From: Iamia sp. SCSIO 61187
Lineage (GTDB): Bacteria; Actinomycetota; Acidimicrobiia; Acidimicrobiales; Iamiaceae
DNA length: 64,000 bases
Assembly: GCF_019443745.1 (NCBI RefSeq)
Contig: NZ_CP050948.1
Span: 4,716,001 to 4,780,000 of the forward strand
Direction: 5' to 3'
The notes beneath the pieces were generated by a model. It worked only from the letters and a program-made list of their open reading frames with translations. It was not told the DNA's origin and did not search any database. Positions within the stretch are counted from its first letter, which is position 1. Every line of letters starts with the position of its first letter. Below are positions 18,045-26,132 of the stretch, piece after piece. The position numbers and the translations under genes were made by a program.

Positions 18045-19217
18045 GTGGACGAGAGCCGGGACCGCTTCGCCGACGGGCCGTTGACGGGCCTGCGCGTGGT
18101 CGACTGCTCCACCGTGGTGGCCGGGCCGGGCTGCGCCCGCTACCTGGGCGACTTCGGGGCCGACGTGATCAAGGTCGAGCGGCCCGACGGGGGCGACACG
18201 ACCCGGGCCATGGGGTGGCGGGACCCGGCCGACGACGTCACCCTCTGGTGGAAGTACGAGGGCCGCAACAAGCGGGCCATCGTGCTCGACCTCAAGGACC
18301 CGGACGACCTCGCCGTGATGCGACGGCTGCTCGCCACCGCCGACGTGCTGGTGGAGAACTTCCGGCCCGGGACCCTCGAGCGGCTCGGCCTCGGACCCGA
18401 CGACCTCATCGCCGCCAACCCCCGCCTGGTGGTCACCCGGGTCACCGGCTTCGGCCAGGACGGGCCCTACGCCGGGCGGCCGGGCTTCGCCACCCTGGCC
18501 GAGGCCATGAGCGGGTTTGCCGGCGTGAACGGCGAGCCCGACGGCGGCCCGCTGCTCCCCCCGATCGCCCTGACCGACGAGATCACCGCCGTCGTCGCCG
18601 CCTTCGCCACCCTGGCCGCGGTCCACACCGGGGTGGGCCAGGTCGTCGACGTCAACCTCTACGAGTCGCTGCTGCAGATGATGGGCCCGCTGCCCGGCGC
18701 CAAGGCCCTCCTCGACTACGACCAGCCCCGCCTCGGGTCGGGCATCCCCTACTCGGTGCCCCGCGGCACCTACGAGGCCGGCGACGGGAGGTGGGTGGCG
18801 ATCAGCACGTCGGCCGAGTCGGTGGCCCAGCGGGTCATGGAGCTGATCGGCCTGGGCGGCGACCCTCGCGTCGCCTCGTTCGCGGCCCGCGTCGAGCACC
18901 GCGAGATGGTCGACGAGGCCCTGGGGGCCTGGGTCGCCGAGCGCGACGCCGACGAGGTGCTCACCGCCTTCGAGGCGGCCCACGCCGCCGCCGCGCCGGT
19001 CCACACCATGGGCGACATCCTGGCCGACCCCCACCTGGCGGCCCGCGACGCCCTGCCCGTGCTCGACGGCGTGCCCATGCAGGGCCTGATCGCCCGCCTG
19101 TCGGCCACCCCCGGCCGCCTCCGCTGGGCCGGCCGTCCCCTCGGCGCCGACACCGAAGCAGTCAAGGCCGAGCTCGACGCACGAGACGACCCCCCGCTCC
19201 CCGGCGCCGCCGTCTGA
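18045..19217 (+). CDS. CaiB/BaiF-family (class III) CoA-transferase
   Basis: 390 residues from GTG 18045. Family blocks: LTGLRVVDCSTVVAGPGCAR, YLGDFGADVIKVERPDGGD, NKRAIVLDLKDP, VLVENFRPGTLERLGLG, GFGQDGPYAGRPGF, and LTDEITA carrying the catalytic aspartate. Class III enzymes swap CoA between carboxylic acids through an Asp-linked thioester. The substrate cannot be told. IS110 copy A begins about 100 bases after its stop codon. Confidence 0.88.
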   Translation: MDESRDRFADGPLTGLRVVDCSTVVAGPGCARYLGDFGADVIKVERPDGGDTTRAMGWRDPADDVTLWWKYEGRNKRAIVLDLKDPDDLAVMRRLLATADVLVENFRPGTLERLGLGPDDLIAANPRLVVTRVTGFGQDGPYAGRPGFATLAEAMSGFAGVNGEPDGGPLLPPIALTDEITAVVAAFATLAAVHTGVGQVVDVNLYESLLQMMGPLPGAKALLDYDQPRLGSGIPYSVPRGTYEAGDGRWVAISTSAESVAQRVMELIGLGGDPRVASFAARVEHREMVDEALGAWVAERDADEVLTAFEAAHAAAAPVHTMGDILADPHLAARDALPVLDGVPMQGLIARLSATPGRLRWAGRPLGADTEAVKAELDARDDPPLPGAAV

Positions 19218-19333
19218 CCCCTGAAGCGGGTGCGGCCGAGCTGACCAGGTCTTCGCCCCAGACGGCCCATGCCGCCGACCCGGCCGCGTCTCCCGCGAGG
19301 CCCAGCCGCCCGGCGCAGATGCTCCTATGGATG

Positions 19334-20404
19334 TCAAGGCGAGGGGCAGGGGGCGGGGGTTTGTGTGAGGAGGCGCCAGATGCGGCGGGCGAGGTGGCGT
19401 TTGAGGGCGCGGATCGCTTCCTTCTTGGTCTTTCCCTCGGCGATTCGGCGGGCGATGTAGGCCTGGGTGGTGGGGTCCCATCGCATGCGGCACAGGGCGA
19501 CGATGTAGAGGGCCCGGTTGGCTTGGCGGTCGCCGCCGCGGTTGAGCCGGTGTCGCTGGTGGAGGCCGCTGCTGGCATCGACGGGGCTGGCGCCCCAGGC
19601 GGCTGCGGCTGCTGCGTCGGTGGCCATGCGGTCGGGGTTGTCGCCGAGGCTGACGATGAAGACCGACGCAACATCGACGCCGATGCCGGGCTCATCGAGC
19701 AGTTGGGGGGCGGCGGCTTCGACGATGACCTTCAAGTCGATGTCGACCTCGTCGCGTTCGACGCTGGCTGCGAGCCACCGCCGAGCAAGGCGCCGCAGGG
19801 TGATGGCGGCCATGACGTCGGGGTTCGTGACCTCGCCCCCCGGGCGGGACCGGGCGGCCTCGGTGGCGATCTGCGAGATCGTCTTGTGCCGATAGCGGTC
19901 TCGGAGCGTCTCCGAGGCGGTGCTGTCGATCACCGCGTGGATCTGGTTGGCCAGCTTGGTGAGCTCCCGGGTGAGCGAGTCTCGGCTGATGCGAGCGAGA
20001 CGGGCGGCCTCAGCAGGCCCGGTCCGGTCCTTCGGGACCGCCAGGCCGTCACCGGCCTGAACAGCCCGGGCAGCCGCCACAGCATCGGCAGGGTCGGACT
20101 TGCCGGTCCTGCGACGACGTTGACGGTTCGGGCGCCAGACCTCATGGACGGTGACCTGGGCCTCGCGCAGCGATCGACACAACCCGGCCCCCCAGGACCC
20201 AGTTCCTTCGACCCCGACAGCGTCCACGGTCCCGAACGAGCCCAACCAACCCCGCAGATCGACATGACCTGCACCCGTGGCCGGGAACTCCCTCACCCCC
20301 AACACCCCGCCCCGGCCATCGAGGGCGGCGGCCACATGGACGTGCTTGTGGGTATCGACGCCGCCCGTGACGCGCACCGGGTCGTCTGTCATCGTGGTCA
20401 CCAT
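19334..20404 (-). CDS. IS110-family transposase (DEDD recombinase), copy A
   Basis: 356 residues, same sequence as copy B. ATG 20404 follows AAGGAG. The N-terminal RuvC-like domain has Asp17 (GGVDTHKH), Glu66 (VGVEGTGSWG), Asp104 and Asp107 (GKSDPADA), the DEDD set. The C-terminal Tnp20 domain carries PGIGVDVASVF and ASSGLHQRHRLNRGGDRQANR, with Ser278 or Ser279 as the likely nucleophile. It is intact and probably active. IS110 recombinases are guided by a bridge RNA encoded in the element. Confidence 0.95.
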   Translation of the reverse strand: MVTTMTDDPVRVTGGVDTHKHVHVAAALDGRGGVLGVREFPATGAGHVDLRGWLGSFGTVDAVGVEGTGSWGAGLCRSLREAQVTVHEVWRPNRQRRRRTGKSDPADAVAAARAVQAGDGLAVPKDRTGPAEAARLARISRDSLTRELTKLANQIHAVIDSTASETLRDRYRHKTISQIATEAARSRPGGEVTNPDVMAAITLRRLARRWLAASVERDEVDIDLKVIVEAAAPQLLDEPGIGVDVASVFIVSLGDNPDRMATDAAAAAAWGASPVDASSGLHQRHRLNRGGDRQANRALYIVALCRMRWDPTTQAYIARRIAEGKTKKEAIRALKRHLARRIWRLLTQTPAPCPSP

Positions 20405-20419
20405 TGCTGCTCCTTGTTC

Positions 20420-20615
20420 GAGGGACAGCGCCCGCCAGCCGGCAACGCGGACAAGACGGTGATGGGACCAGGCCAGGCTCCTATGAAGTCACGGACGCCA
20501 AGCCAGCAGGCGCAACCGGAGAAGCCCCCCGGGCGGCCGACAGATCTGCGCCAAGACACCCCCACAAGGGAAGGTCAGCCGCTGGGAGAGTCAGACCGCC
20601 CGGAGGGGCCTCTCC
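20420..20615 (-). ncRNA. Predicted bridge RNA of IS110 copy A
   Basis: The long 5' non-coding part of the element, same sequence as in copy B, where the guides are described. Here the left target guide CCCAGCGGCT is at 20577-20586 and the right target guide GGCGCAG at 20546-20552 (minus strand). Exact RNA ends are not determinable by eye. Confidence 0.6.
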
Positions 20616-20631
20616 ACCCACATCATCACCG

Positions 20632-20783
20632 CCGCTGGGGCGTGGGGGTCTCCCCCACACGAAGCGGCGTGGGCCCGAGGGACGAGGGCTCCGCCGCTGG
20701 GAAGGTCTTCAGCGCCGAGCGCAGCGAGGCACCTTCAGCTCGAGGAGCGGAGCGAGGCGCAGCCGAGCGAGTGACGAGACCTA
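20632..20783 (-). repeat. Stop-codon-proximal composite repeat, occupied by IS110 copy A
   Basis: It starts at the stop codon of the GGDEF-like gene and reads in that gene's direction: CTCGCTGCGCTCG, GAAGACCTTCCCAGCGGCGG, then hairpin GTGGGGG-AGA-CCCCCAC (20642-20658) and CCCCAGCGG, after which the IS begins. Related copies are at 24020-24171 and 55136-55288. The hairpin arms differ between copies in a compensating way. Confidence 0.75.
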
Positions 20784-21587
20784 CTCATCCGGCAGGAGGG
20801 CGACCTCGATGCGGTCCTGGCGCCAGTCGCGGGCGGCGACGAGAGCGTCCTGGGCGGCGCCGAAGAGCTCCTCGGCGTCGAAGGCGTGGGCCGGGTAGCA
20901 GGCGATCCCGGCGCGGAGGGTCACGCCGCCGGCGCTGGCCGCCAGGCGTCGGCGCACCCGCTCGACGGTCCACACGGCGCCGTTCTCGGGGGTGTCCTCG
21001 AGGATGACGGCGACCAGGCCGGCGTCGAGCCGGCAGGCGATGTCGGAGTCCCGGAGGGTCTCGACGAGGCAGTCGGCCACGGGGCGACCGACCGCGGGCG
21101 ACGGGTCGTCGTCGGCGACGCCGGTGACCGGTTCGAGCAGGGCCAGGGCCAGCGGTCGGAGGCCGCGCCGGGCGGCGGACACCCGCTTGTCGAGCGTCAC
21201 CGCGAAGAAGGCGGTGTTGAACAGGCCGGTCTCGACGTCGGTGACCCGGGTGAGGTCGGCGGCCGAGGGCACGGACCCGGCGCCGCCGCCGGTGACGTCG
21301 ACCGGGGCGTGCTGGCGGGCCAGGAGGGCCTCGGCCTCGAAGTGGGCGGCGCGGGCAGCCATGTCGGCGCTCTCGGCCCGGGCCGCCTCGGCCTCGCCCT
21401 GGGCCGCGTCGGCCTGGGCCCGGGCCCGGGCCAGGCGGTCGGCGAGCCCGAGCGTGAAGAGGCCGGCGGCCAGCGCGGCCACGCCGGCCGCCCCGGCCAG
21501 CCAGGCCTGCTCGGTGGTCATGGCGAGCACCGCCAGGACGAGCCCGAGGCAGCCGGAGATCACCCCCGGAGCAGCACGATGCGTCAC
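20781..21587 (-). CDS. Membrane-anchored protein with degenerate GGDEF domain
   Basis: 268 residues from GTG 21587. Two membrane helices (about 8-50), a coiled-coil rich in Ala/Glu/Arg (50-95), then a GGDEF-like domain (about 112-260): DVETGLFNTAFFAVTLDKRV corresponds to the DxLTGLxN start, and GIACYPAHAFDAEELFGAAQDALVAAR to the C-terminal helix of real cyclases. The active-site loop reads RLDAGLVAVIL instead of RxGGDEFxxL, so cyclase activity is not expected. It may bind nucleotide or act as a scaffold. The next gene is a shorter paralogue. Confidence 0.75.
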   Translation of the reverse strand: MTHRAAPGVISGCLGLVLAVLAMTTEQAWLAGAAGVAALAAGLFTLGLADRLARARAQADAAQGEAEAARAESADMAARAAHFEAEALLARQHAPVDVTGGGAGSVPSAADLTRVTDVETGLFNTAFFAVTLDKRVSAARRGLRPLALALLEPVTGVADDDPSPAVGRPVADCLVETLRDSDIACRLDAGLVAVILEDTPENGAVWTVERVRRRLAASAGGVTLRAGIACYPAHAFDAEELFGAAQDALVAARDWRQDRIEVALLPDE

Positions 21588-21702
21588 GCGATGAGCATCG
21601 GCCGCATCACCCCGGACTCAAGCACTCGGCCCGGTCGGGTGGGGCGGCTCGTCCGGGCGCCCGAAGAGACTGGCGCACCCCCGGAGCGCCCACTGTCCTC
21701 GG

Positions 21703-22149
21703 TCAATCGGGGATGGGGGCGATGGCCACGCTGCCGTCGTGGGCCCGGGCCAGGGCCTGCTGGGCGACGTCGACGAGCTCCTCGGCCGAGATGGCGTGGG
21801 CCGGGTAGCAGGCGATCCCCGAGCGCATGTGGGCGTCGGGGTGGTCGGCGGCGATCTGGCGCTGGAGCCGCTCGACGACGACCAGGCAGCCGTCGCTGGG
21901 CGTGAACTCCAGCACGATGGCCACGGTGCCGTCGTCGAGGCGGGCGGCCATGTCGGAGTCGCGGATGGCCCGGCGCACCTCGGCGGCGACCTCGTCGGGG
22001 GTGGGTCCGCCGGTCACCGACACGAGGATGAGCCCCAGCTGGCGGAGGGTGCGGCGGGCCGTGGCCACCCGTGAGGGCAGGAGGGCCCGCAGCATCGCCT
22101 CGCTGAAGAGGCCCGAGATCGGATCGGAGACGAGTTGATCGGTGGTCAT
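21703..22149 (-). CDS. Stand-alone degenerate GGDEF-domain protein
   Basis: 148 residues from ATG 22149, with GGGAG upstream. It is the soluble twin of the neighbouring gene: DPISGLFSEAMLRALLPSRV, RDSDMAARLDDGTVAIVLEFTP and SGIACYPAHAISAEELVDVA align with RDSDIACRLDAGLVAVILEDTP and GIACYPAHAFDAEELFGAA there. Again the GGDEF loop is missing (RLDDGTVAIVL). A longer in-frame start (22269) exists but adds only a low-complexity Pro/Gly segment. Probably regulatory. Confidence 0.7.
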   Translation of the reverse strand: MTTDQLVSDPISGLFSEAMLRALLPSRVATARRTLRQLGLILVSVTGGPTPDEVAAEVRRAIRDSDMAARLDDGTVAIVLEFTPSDGCLVVVERLQRQIAADHPDAHMRSGIACYPAHAISAEELVDVAQQALARAHDGSVAIAPIPD

Positions 22150-22381
22150 GGCTCTCCCGTGGCCGCCGGGGGTCGGCGTCGCACCCGTGATCTTGCCACC
22201 CTCGGGCGCATCCCCGGAGGTTCCCCGCCGACCAGGGGGACCGGGCGCCCGCCGGGGTTGCGTAGTCACTACTCATGTGAGGGGGATGGGACGTGCGTAC
22301 CGTCACCCTCGTCGACCGGGTCGGTCGTGCGGGTCCGTCCGGCGCCTCGTGCGGGAGGTGTCGGGCGGGCCCGTCGACCGA

Positions 22382-23086
22382 TCAGGGGCGGGAGGGCGGC
22401 GGCGGCCGGTCGGGGCGGGCCAGGGACGCCGGCGGCGGGCGGTCGACGGCGGCGGCCAGCCGGGCCAGGTACCCCGACCGGGGCACGTCGACGGCACCCA
22501 GCGAGGCCAGGTGGGGCGTCGTCCACTGGACGTCGAGCAGCGTGGCCCCGCCGTCGCGCAGCCGGTCGACCAACCCGACCAGGGCGACCTTCGAACCGTC
22601 GGTCTCGCGGTGGAACATCGACTCGCCGGCGAACAGGCCGCCGATGGACACCCCGTAGAGCCCCCCGGCCAGACGTCCGTCCTCGGTCCACGCCTCGACG
22701 CTGTGGGCCCAGCCCAGCTCGTGGAGACGGGAGTAGGCCCGACGGACGCCGCGGGTGATCCACCCCCCCGGGCGCCGGGGGTCGGCGCAGCTGGCCATCA
22801 CCACGTCGAAGGCGGCATCGACCGTGGTGCGGTACCGGCGGACCGACCGGGCCAGCGACCGGCTGACGTGCAGCCCGTCGAGGGGGATGATCCCCCGGGG
22901 GTCGGGCGACCACCAGGCGAGCGTGCGCCCGCGGTGGACCGGCATGGGGAAGACGCCGGCCCGGTAGGCGGCGAGGATCGTGGCCGGCTCGAGGTCGGCG
23001 CCGATGGCCACCGGCCCCTCGGGGTCGGCCTCGAGGGGCGAGCCGAAGGCCCACCGCGACGGCCCCGGGTCCACCGCGCCCATCAC
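22382..23086 (-). CDS. aat: Leucyl/phenylalanyl-tRNA-protein transferase
   Basis: 234 residues. The Aat signature is present: PEGPVAIGADLEPATILAAY, RAGVFPMP, LAWWSPDPRGIIPLDGLHVSR, GWITRGVRRAYSRLHELGWAHSVEAW, LAGGLYGVSIGGLFAGESMF and LLDVQWTTPHLASLGA. It adds Leu or Phe from tRNA to proteins with N-terminal Lys or Arg, feeding the N-end-rule pathway. The Pro-rich C-terminus is an add-on. ATG 23086 follows closely after the gene at 23100. Confidence 0.93.
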   Translation of the reverse strand: MMGAVDPGPSRWAFGSPLEADPEGPVAIGADLEPATILAAYRAGVFPMPVHRGRTLAWWSPDPRGIIPLDGLHVSRSLARSVRRYRTTVDAAFDVVMASCADPRRPGGWITRGVRRAYSRLHELGWAHSVEAWTEDGRLAGGLYGVSIGGLFAGESMFHRETDGSKVALVGLVDRLRDGGATLLDVQWTTPHLASLGAVDVPRSGYLARLAAAVDRPPPASLARPDRPPPPSRP

Positions 23087-23099
23087 GTCGCGCCGGGGG

Positions 23100-23894
23100 T
23101 CACGGGGGCGGGATGCCGAGGGTGCGGGCCATGTCGACGCCGAAGCGGCGGGTCAGCCGGCGGTTGAGCTCGCCGCCGGCCACGGCCCCGGCGAGCAGCG
23201 GCACGAAGGTGACCGTGTTCCGCCCGGCGCGGCGCATCAGCCGCCGACGGATCTGGAGGGCCAGCTGGTCCCGCGCCGACCGCCCCAGCATCTCCGATGC
23301 CGCCTGGGCCGCCATCCCCGTGCCGCCGGGGCGGACGAGCCGGGCCAGGTCGTCGGGGTCGATGCCCCGGGTCTCGGACCAGGCCCGGGCCAGCAGGGGG
23401 CCGTGGGCGCGCAGGTCGTGGGCGACCCGGTAGCCGGCGGCCTCGTGGAGCTCGCCGGCCAGCTTCATCTCGACGGCGACGACGATGAGCGTCTCCACGG
23501 CCAGCTCGAGCGGCAGCGTGGCCCACGTCGCCGGGCTGGCCTGGGACGCCGCCGCCAGCGCTCCGGTCGACGCCCCGACGGCACCCGACGCCAGGCTGGC
23601 GTTCCGGATGAGCGGGCGGGCCAGGTAGGAGCCCGACAGCCCGTCGTGGTGGGCGCGCAGCGTCGCCAGGTCGCGGAGGGGGATGTGGGCGGGGACGTCG
23701 ACGGCGACGTCGGCCAGCCACCGCCCGGACGCCACCGCCCGGCCGCCGGCGGCCCGGGCCGATCGTCCGGCCAGGGCGGCGATGCGGCGGAGCTGCCCGG
23801 CGCTCAGCCGCTCGTCGCCCCCGGTCGCCTCGCCCAGCGCCCGGGCCAGCTCCTGGTCGGCCTGGGGGTCAGACGTCGGCTCCACGCCCCGCAT
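23100..23894 (-). CDS. Hypothetical protein with hydrophobic centre (possibly EcsC-like)
   Basis: 264 residues. Hydrophobic helices around 125-165 (ASGAVGASTGALAAASQA and WATLPLELAVETLIVVAVEM) are followed by KLAGELHEAAG, and a Gly-rich helix FVPLLAGAVAGGELNRRLTR lies near the C-terminus. This layout recalls EcsC-family proteins, but I cannot confirm it. It lies 13 bases upstream of aat on the same strand, so it is probably co-transcribed. Confidence 0.55.
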   Translation of the reverse strand: MRGVEPTSDPQADQELARALGEATGGDERLSAGQLRRIAALAGRSARAAGGRAVASGRWLADVAVDVPAHIPLRDLATLRAHHDGLSGSYLARPLIRNASLASGAVGASTGALAAASQASPATWATLPLELAVETLIVVAVEMKLAGELHEAAGYRVAHDLRAHGPLLARAWSETRGIDPDDLARLVRPGGTGMAAQAASEMLGRSARDQLALQIRRRLMRRAGRNTVTFVPLLAGAVAGGELNRRLTRRFGVDMARTLGIPPP

Positions 23895-24019
23895 CCTGCC
23901 CCCACAGCGATCCCCCGATCAGATCCGCCGGCGCATGCCGATCCACCATCAGATGGGGCGGGGTCCTCGACCAGGCCCGGCGACGAGACCGGGCGAGCAG
24001 CACCGAGGACCCGTCGCCC
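23895..24019. other. Intergenic stretch without recognised features
   Basis: Between the EcsC-like gene and the composite repeat. I see no gene and no strong hairpin. Together with the repeat it fills a 274-bp gap. Confidence 0.4.
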
Positions 24020-24171
24020 GGCGTAGCCGCTGGGGGTCTGGGGGTCTCCCCCCAGGAGGGACGGCCGGAGGCGAGGAACGAGGCGGAGGCCGTCAGAACG
24101 GCGCGAGCGCAGCGAGCCCCCTGAGTTCGAGGAGGAGATCGAGCGAAGCGAGATCTCCGACGAGAGGGTCA
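24020..24171 (-). repeat. Unoccupied copy of the stop-codon-proximal composite repeat (IS110 target)
   Basis: It begins at the stop codon of the hydroxyacyl-CoA dehydrogenase gene and runs in its direction: CTCGCTTCGCTCG, CTCGCTGCGCTCG, hairpin CTGGGGG-GAGA-CCCCCAG (24038-24055), then CCCCAGCGGCTACGCC at 24020-24035. The last block is the intact form of the site split by both IS110 copies and matches the IS left target guide at 10 of 10 positions. Confidence 0.8.
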
Positions 24172-25017
24172 GTACTCGTAGAAGCCCTGGCCGGACTTGC
24201 GGCCGAGGTGGCCGGCGGCGACGAGGCGGCGGAGGGCGGGGGCCGGGCTGTAGTTCGGGTCGGCGAACTCGGCGTAGAGCGCCTCGAGGATCGACAGGGA
24301 GGTGTCGAGGCCGACCAGGTCGAGCAGGGCCAGCGGCCCCATCGGGAAGTTGCAGCCGCCCTTCATGGCCGCGTCGATGTCGTCACGGCTGGCGGTGCCG
24401 TTCTCGAGCATCCGGACCGCGTTGTTGAGGTACGGGAACAGCAGGGCGTTGACGATGAAGCCGGCCCGGTCCTTCACCTGCACCGGGTCCTTGCCGCAGG
24501 CCGAGGCGAAGGCGGTGACGGCCTCGACGGTGGCCTCGGAGGCGGTGAGCGGGGCGATGACCTCGACCAGGCTCATCATCGGGGCCGGGTTGAAGAAGTG
24601 CACGCCGACCACCTGGTCGGGGCGGCGGGTGGCGACGGCCATCTCGACGACCGGCAGGGTCGAGGTGTTGGTGGCGAGGATGGTCTCGGCCTTGCACACG
24701 TCGTCGAGCTCGGCGAAGAGGGCCCGCTTGACCTCGAGGTCCTCGACGACGGACTCGATCACCAGGTCGCAGCCGGCCAGGTCCCCGATGTGGTCGGTGG
24801 CGCTGACCCGGCCGAGCACGGCGTCGCGGTCCTCGGGGGACAGGCGCCCCTTGTCGACCTGCTTGGCCAGGCTCTTCTCCAGCCCCGCCACCATGGCCTG
24901 GGCCGTCTCCTGCTTGCGGGACCGCAGCACGACGGTGTGGCCGGCCTTGGCCGCCACCTCCGCGATGCCGGATCCCATGATCCCGGAGCCCACGATGCCG
25001 ACGGTCTGGATGGCCAT
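24169..25017 (-). CDS. 3-hydroxybutyryl-CoA dehydrogenase
   Basis: 282 residues from ATG 25017, eight bases after TAGCCT (25026-25031). NAD-binding Rossmann start VGIVGSGIMGSGIAEVAAKAG, LVIESVVEDLEVKRALFAEL, ILATNTSTLPV, GVHFFNPAPMMSLVEVI with the catalytic His, FIVNALLFPYLNNAVRMLE, and GPLALLDLVGLD in the dimerisation domain. It interconverts acetoacetyl-CoA and 3-hydroxybutyryl-CoA. It could supply crotonyl-CoA for the carboxylase/reductase at the right end of the window. Confidence 0.9.
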   Translation of the reverse strand: MAIQTVGIVGSGIMGSGIAEVAAKAGHTVVLRSRKQETAQAMVAGLEKSLAKQVDKGRLSPEDRDAVLGRVSATDHIGDLAGCDLVIESVVEDLEVKRALFAELDDVCKAETILATNTSTLPVVEMAVATRRPDQVVGVHFFNPAPMMSLVEVIAPLTASEATVEAVTAFASACGKDPVQVKDRAGFIVNALLFPYLNNAVRMLENGTASRDDIDAAMKGGCNFPMGPLALLDLVGLDTSLSILEALYAEFADPNYSPAPALRRLVAAGHLGRKSGQGFYEY

Positions 25018-25139
25018 GGGCGACGAGGCTACCGATCGGTAACCCGGCGTTCCCAATGGCGGCCCGCACATCGCCCAGCCCGACCGTTCGTGATCGGCTC
25101 CCGTTGCGCGCATCGACCAGCCCGGCCCAACGTGGGCGG

Positions 25140-25955
25140 GTGACGACCGCCGCTCCCGCCCCGGCCCAGCCCGAGCGGGAGGCCATCCCGTGGGGGGCCG
25201 TGGTCGGGGCCGGGCTCGTGGCCGGGTTCACCTCCGGCCTGTTCGGCGTGGGCGGGGGCGTCGTCGTCGTGCCCGCCCTCACCCTGCTGGCCCGGTTCCC
25301 GCCCAAGCTCGCCACCGGCACCTCGCTGACCGCCATCGTCCCCATCTCGCTGGCCGGGGCGGTGGGCTACGCCACCGCCGGCGAGGTCGACCTGGCGGCG
25401 GCGGCCCTGGTGGCCATCGGCGCACTGGTGGGGGCGGTGATCGGCACCCGCTGGCTGGCGTCGATCTCGGCGCCGGTGCTCCAGCTGGCGTTCGCGGCGC
25501 TGATGGTGGTCACGGCGGTGCGGCTGGCCGTCGGGGGGGAGGCCGACGGCGCCGGGCGGGCCGAGCTCGACCTCGGCGCCATCGTCGCCCTCGTCGGCCT
25601 CGGCCTGACCGCCGGCATCCTGGCCGGTCTGTTCGGCGTGGGCGGCGGGATCGTCATCGTGCCCGCCCTGACCCTCGGCCTCGGGCTCCCGCTGGTGCTG
25701 GCCAAGGGCACCTCGCTGGTGGTCATCATCCCGACCGCCATCGTCGGCACCCTGCGGAACCGGAGGTCGGGCCTCACCGCGCTGCGCCCCGGCGTCGTGG
25801 TCGGCCTGGCCGGGGTGGTCTCGGCCGTGGGGGCGTCGCAGCTGTCGCTCGACCTGGACCCGACGCTGTCGGCCCTGCTCTTCGCCGCCCTCCTGGTGAT
25901 CGTCGCCGCCCGGCTGGCCGTCACCGCCCGCCCGGCCGACGACGACGACACCTGA
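25140..25955 (+). CDS. TauE/SafE-family sulfite/organic anion exporter
   Basis: 271 residues from GTG 25140; earlier in-frame codons add only a basic low-complexity lead. Internally duplicated membrane protein with eight helices: each half begins with the same motif (GFTSGLFGVGGGVVVVPAL and ILAGLFGVGGGIVIVPALTL), followed by ATGTSLTAIVPIS and AKGTSLVVIIPTA. The family exports sulfite, sulfoacetate or related anions; the substrate here is unknown. It is divergent from the dehydrogenase gene. Confidence 0.85.
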   Translation: MTTAAPAPAQPEREAIPWGAVVGAGLVAGFTSGLFGVGGGVVVVPALTLLARFPPKLATGTSLTAIVPISLAGAVGYATAGEVDLAAAALVAIGALVGAVIGTRWLASISAPVLQLAFAALMVVTAVRLAVGGEADGAGRAELDLGAIVALVGLGLTAGILAGLFGVGGGIVIVPALTLGLGLPLVLAKGTSLVVIIPTAIVGTLRNRRSGLTALRPGVVVGLAGVVSAVGASQLSLDLDPTLSALLFAALLVIVAARLAVTARPADDDDT

Positions 25956-25971
25956 CGACGCCGGCCTCGCA

Positions 25972-26119
25972 CCCACCACCCTGACCGTGTCGGCTGCGCC
26001 GACGCCGTACCACGTCCTCCGACCCCACCCGCCACCCTGACCGTGTCGGCTGCGCCGACGCCGTACCACGTCCTCCGACCCCACCCGCCACCCTGACCGT
26101 GTCGGCTGCGCCGACGCCG
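25972..26119. repeat. 56-bp tandem repeat array 2 (about 2.6 units)
   Basis: The palindrome GTCGGC-TGC-GCCGAC starts at 25989, 26045 and 26101, exactly 56 bases apart, with units also holding CACGTCCTCCGACC. It is the reverse complement of array 1 with about seven substitutions per unit; the palindrome arms stay intact while its central three bases differ (TGC versus TCC in the same orientation). The last unit runs straight into the -10 box TACTGT. Confidence 0.95.
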
Positions 26120-26125
26120 TACTGT
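26120..26125 (+). promoter_or_regulatory. -10 box TACTGT at the end of the 56-bp array
   Basis: Four bases after the palindrome and seven bases before ATG 26133. In upstream units the same position reads TACCAC, which is not a -10 box. The spacing equals that at the ligase gene (9563-9568). Confidence 0.65.
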
Positions 26126-26132
26126 CGCTCGC

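Larger units (their letters stand above)
19317..20631 (-). mobile_element. IS110-family insertion sequence, copy A (1315 bp)
   Basis: Copy A matches copy B (55289-56603) base for base over its whole length apart from one spotted synonymous difference in the transposase (TAT here, TAC in B, both Tyr171). There are no indels, and every position p of B corresponds to 75920-p here. The ends were set by comparing the flanks of both copies with the unoccupied target repeat at 24020-24035. There are no terminal inverted repeats, as expected for IS110. The left flank reads CCCAGCGG and the right flank GCGCCGGGC. Confidence 0.9.

Noticed and set aside
17987-21007. A 1006-residue open frame spanning the IS110 element
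   Set aside because: It crosses the CoA-transferase in another frame and the transposase in antisense, with low-complexity translation and no domain.
25989-26125. DNA-damage (PafBC/RecA-independent) promoter motif TTGTCRGTG-N8-TANNNT in the 56-bp unit
   Set aside because: TGTCGG is present, but the distance to the -10 box is several bases too long and the rest of the motif does not match.
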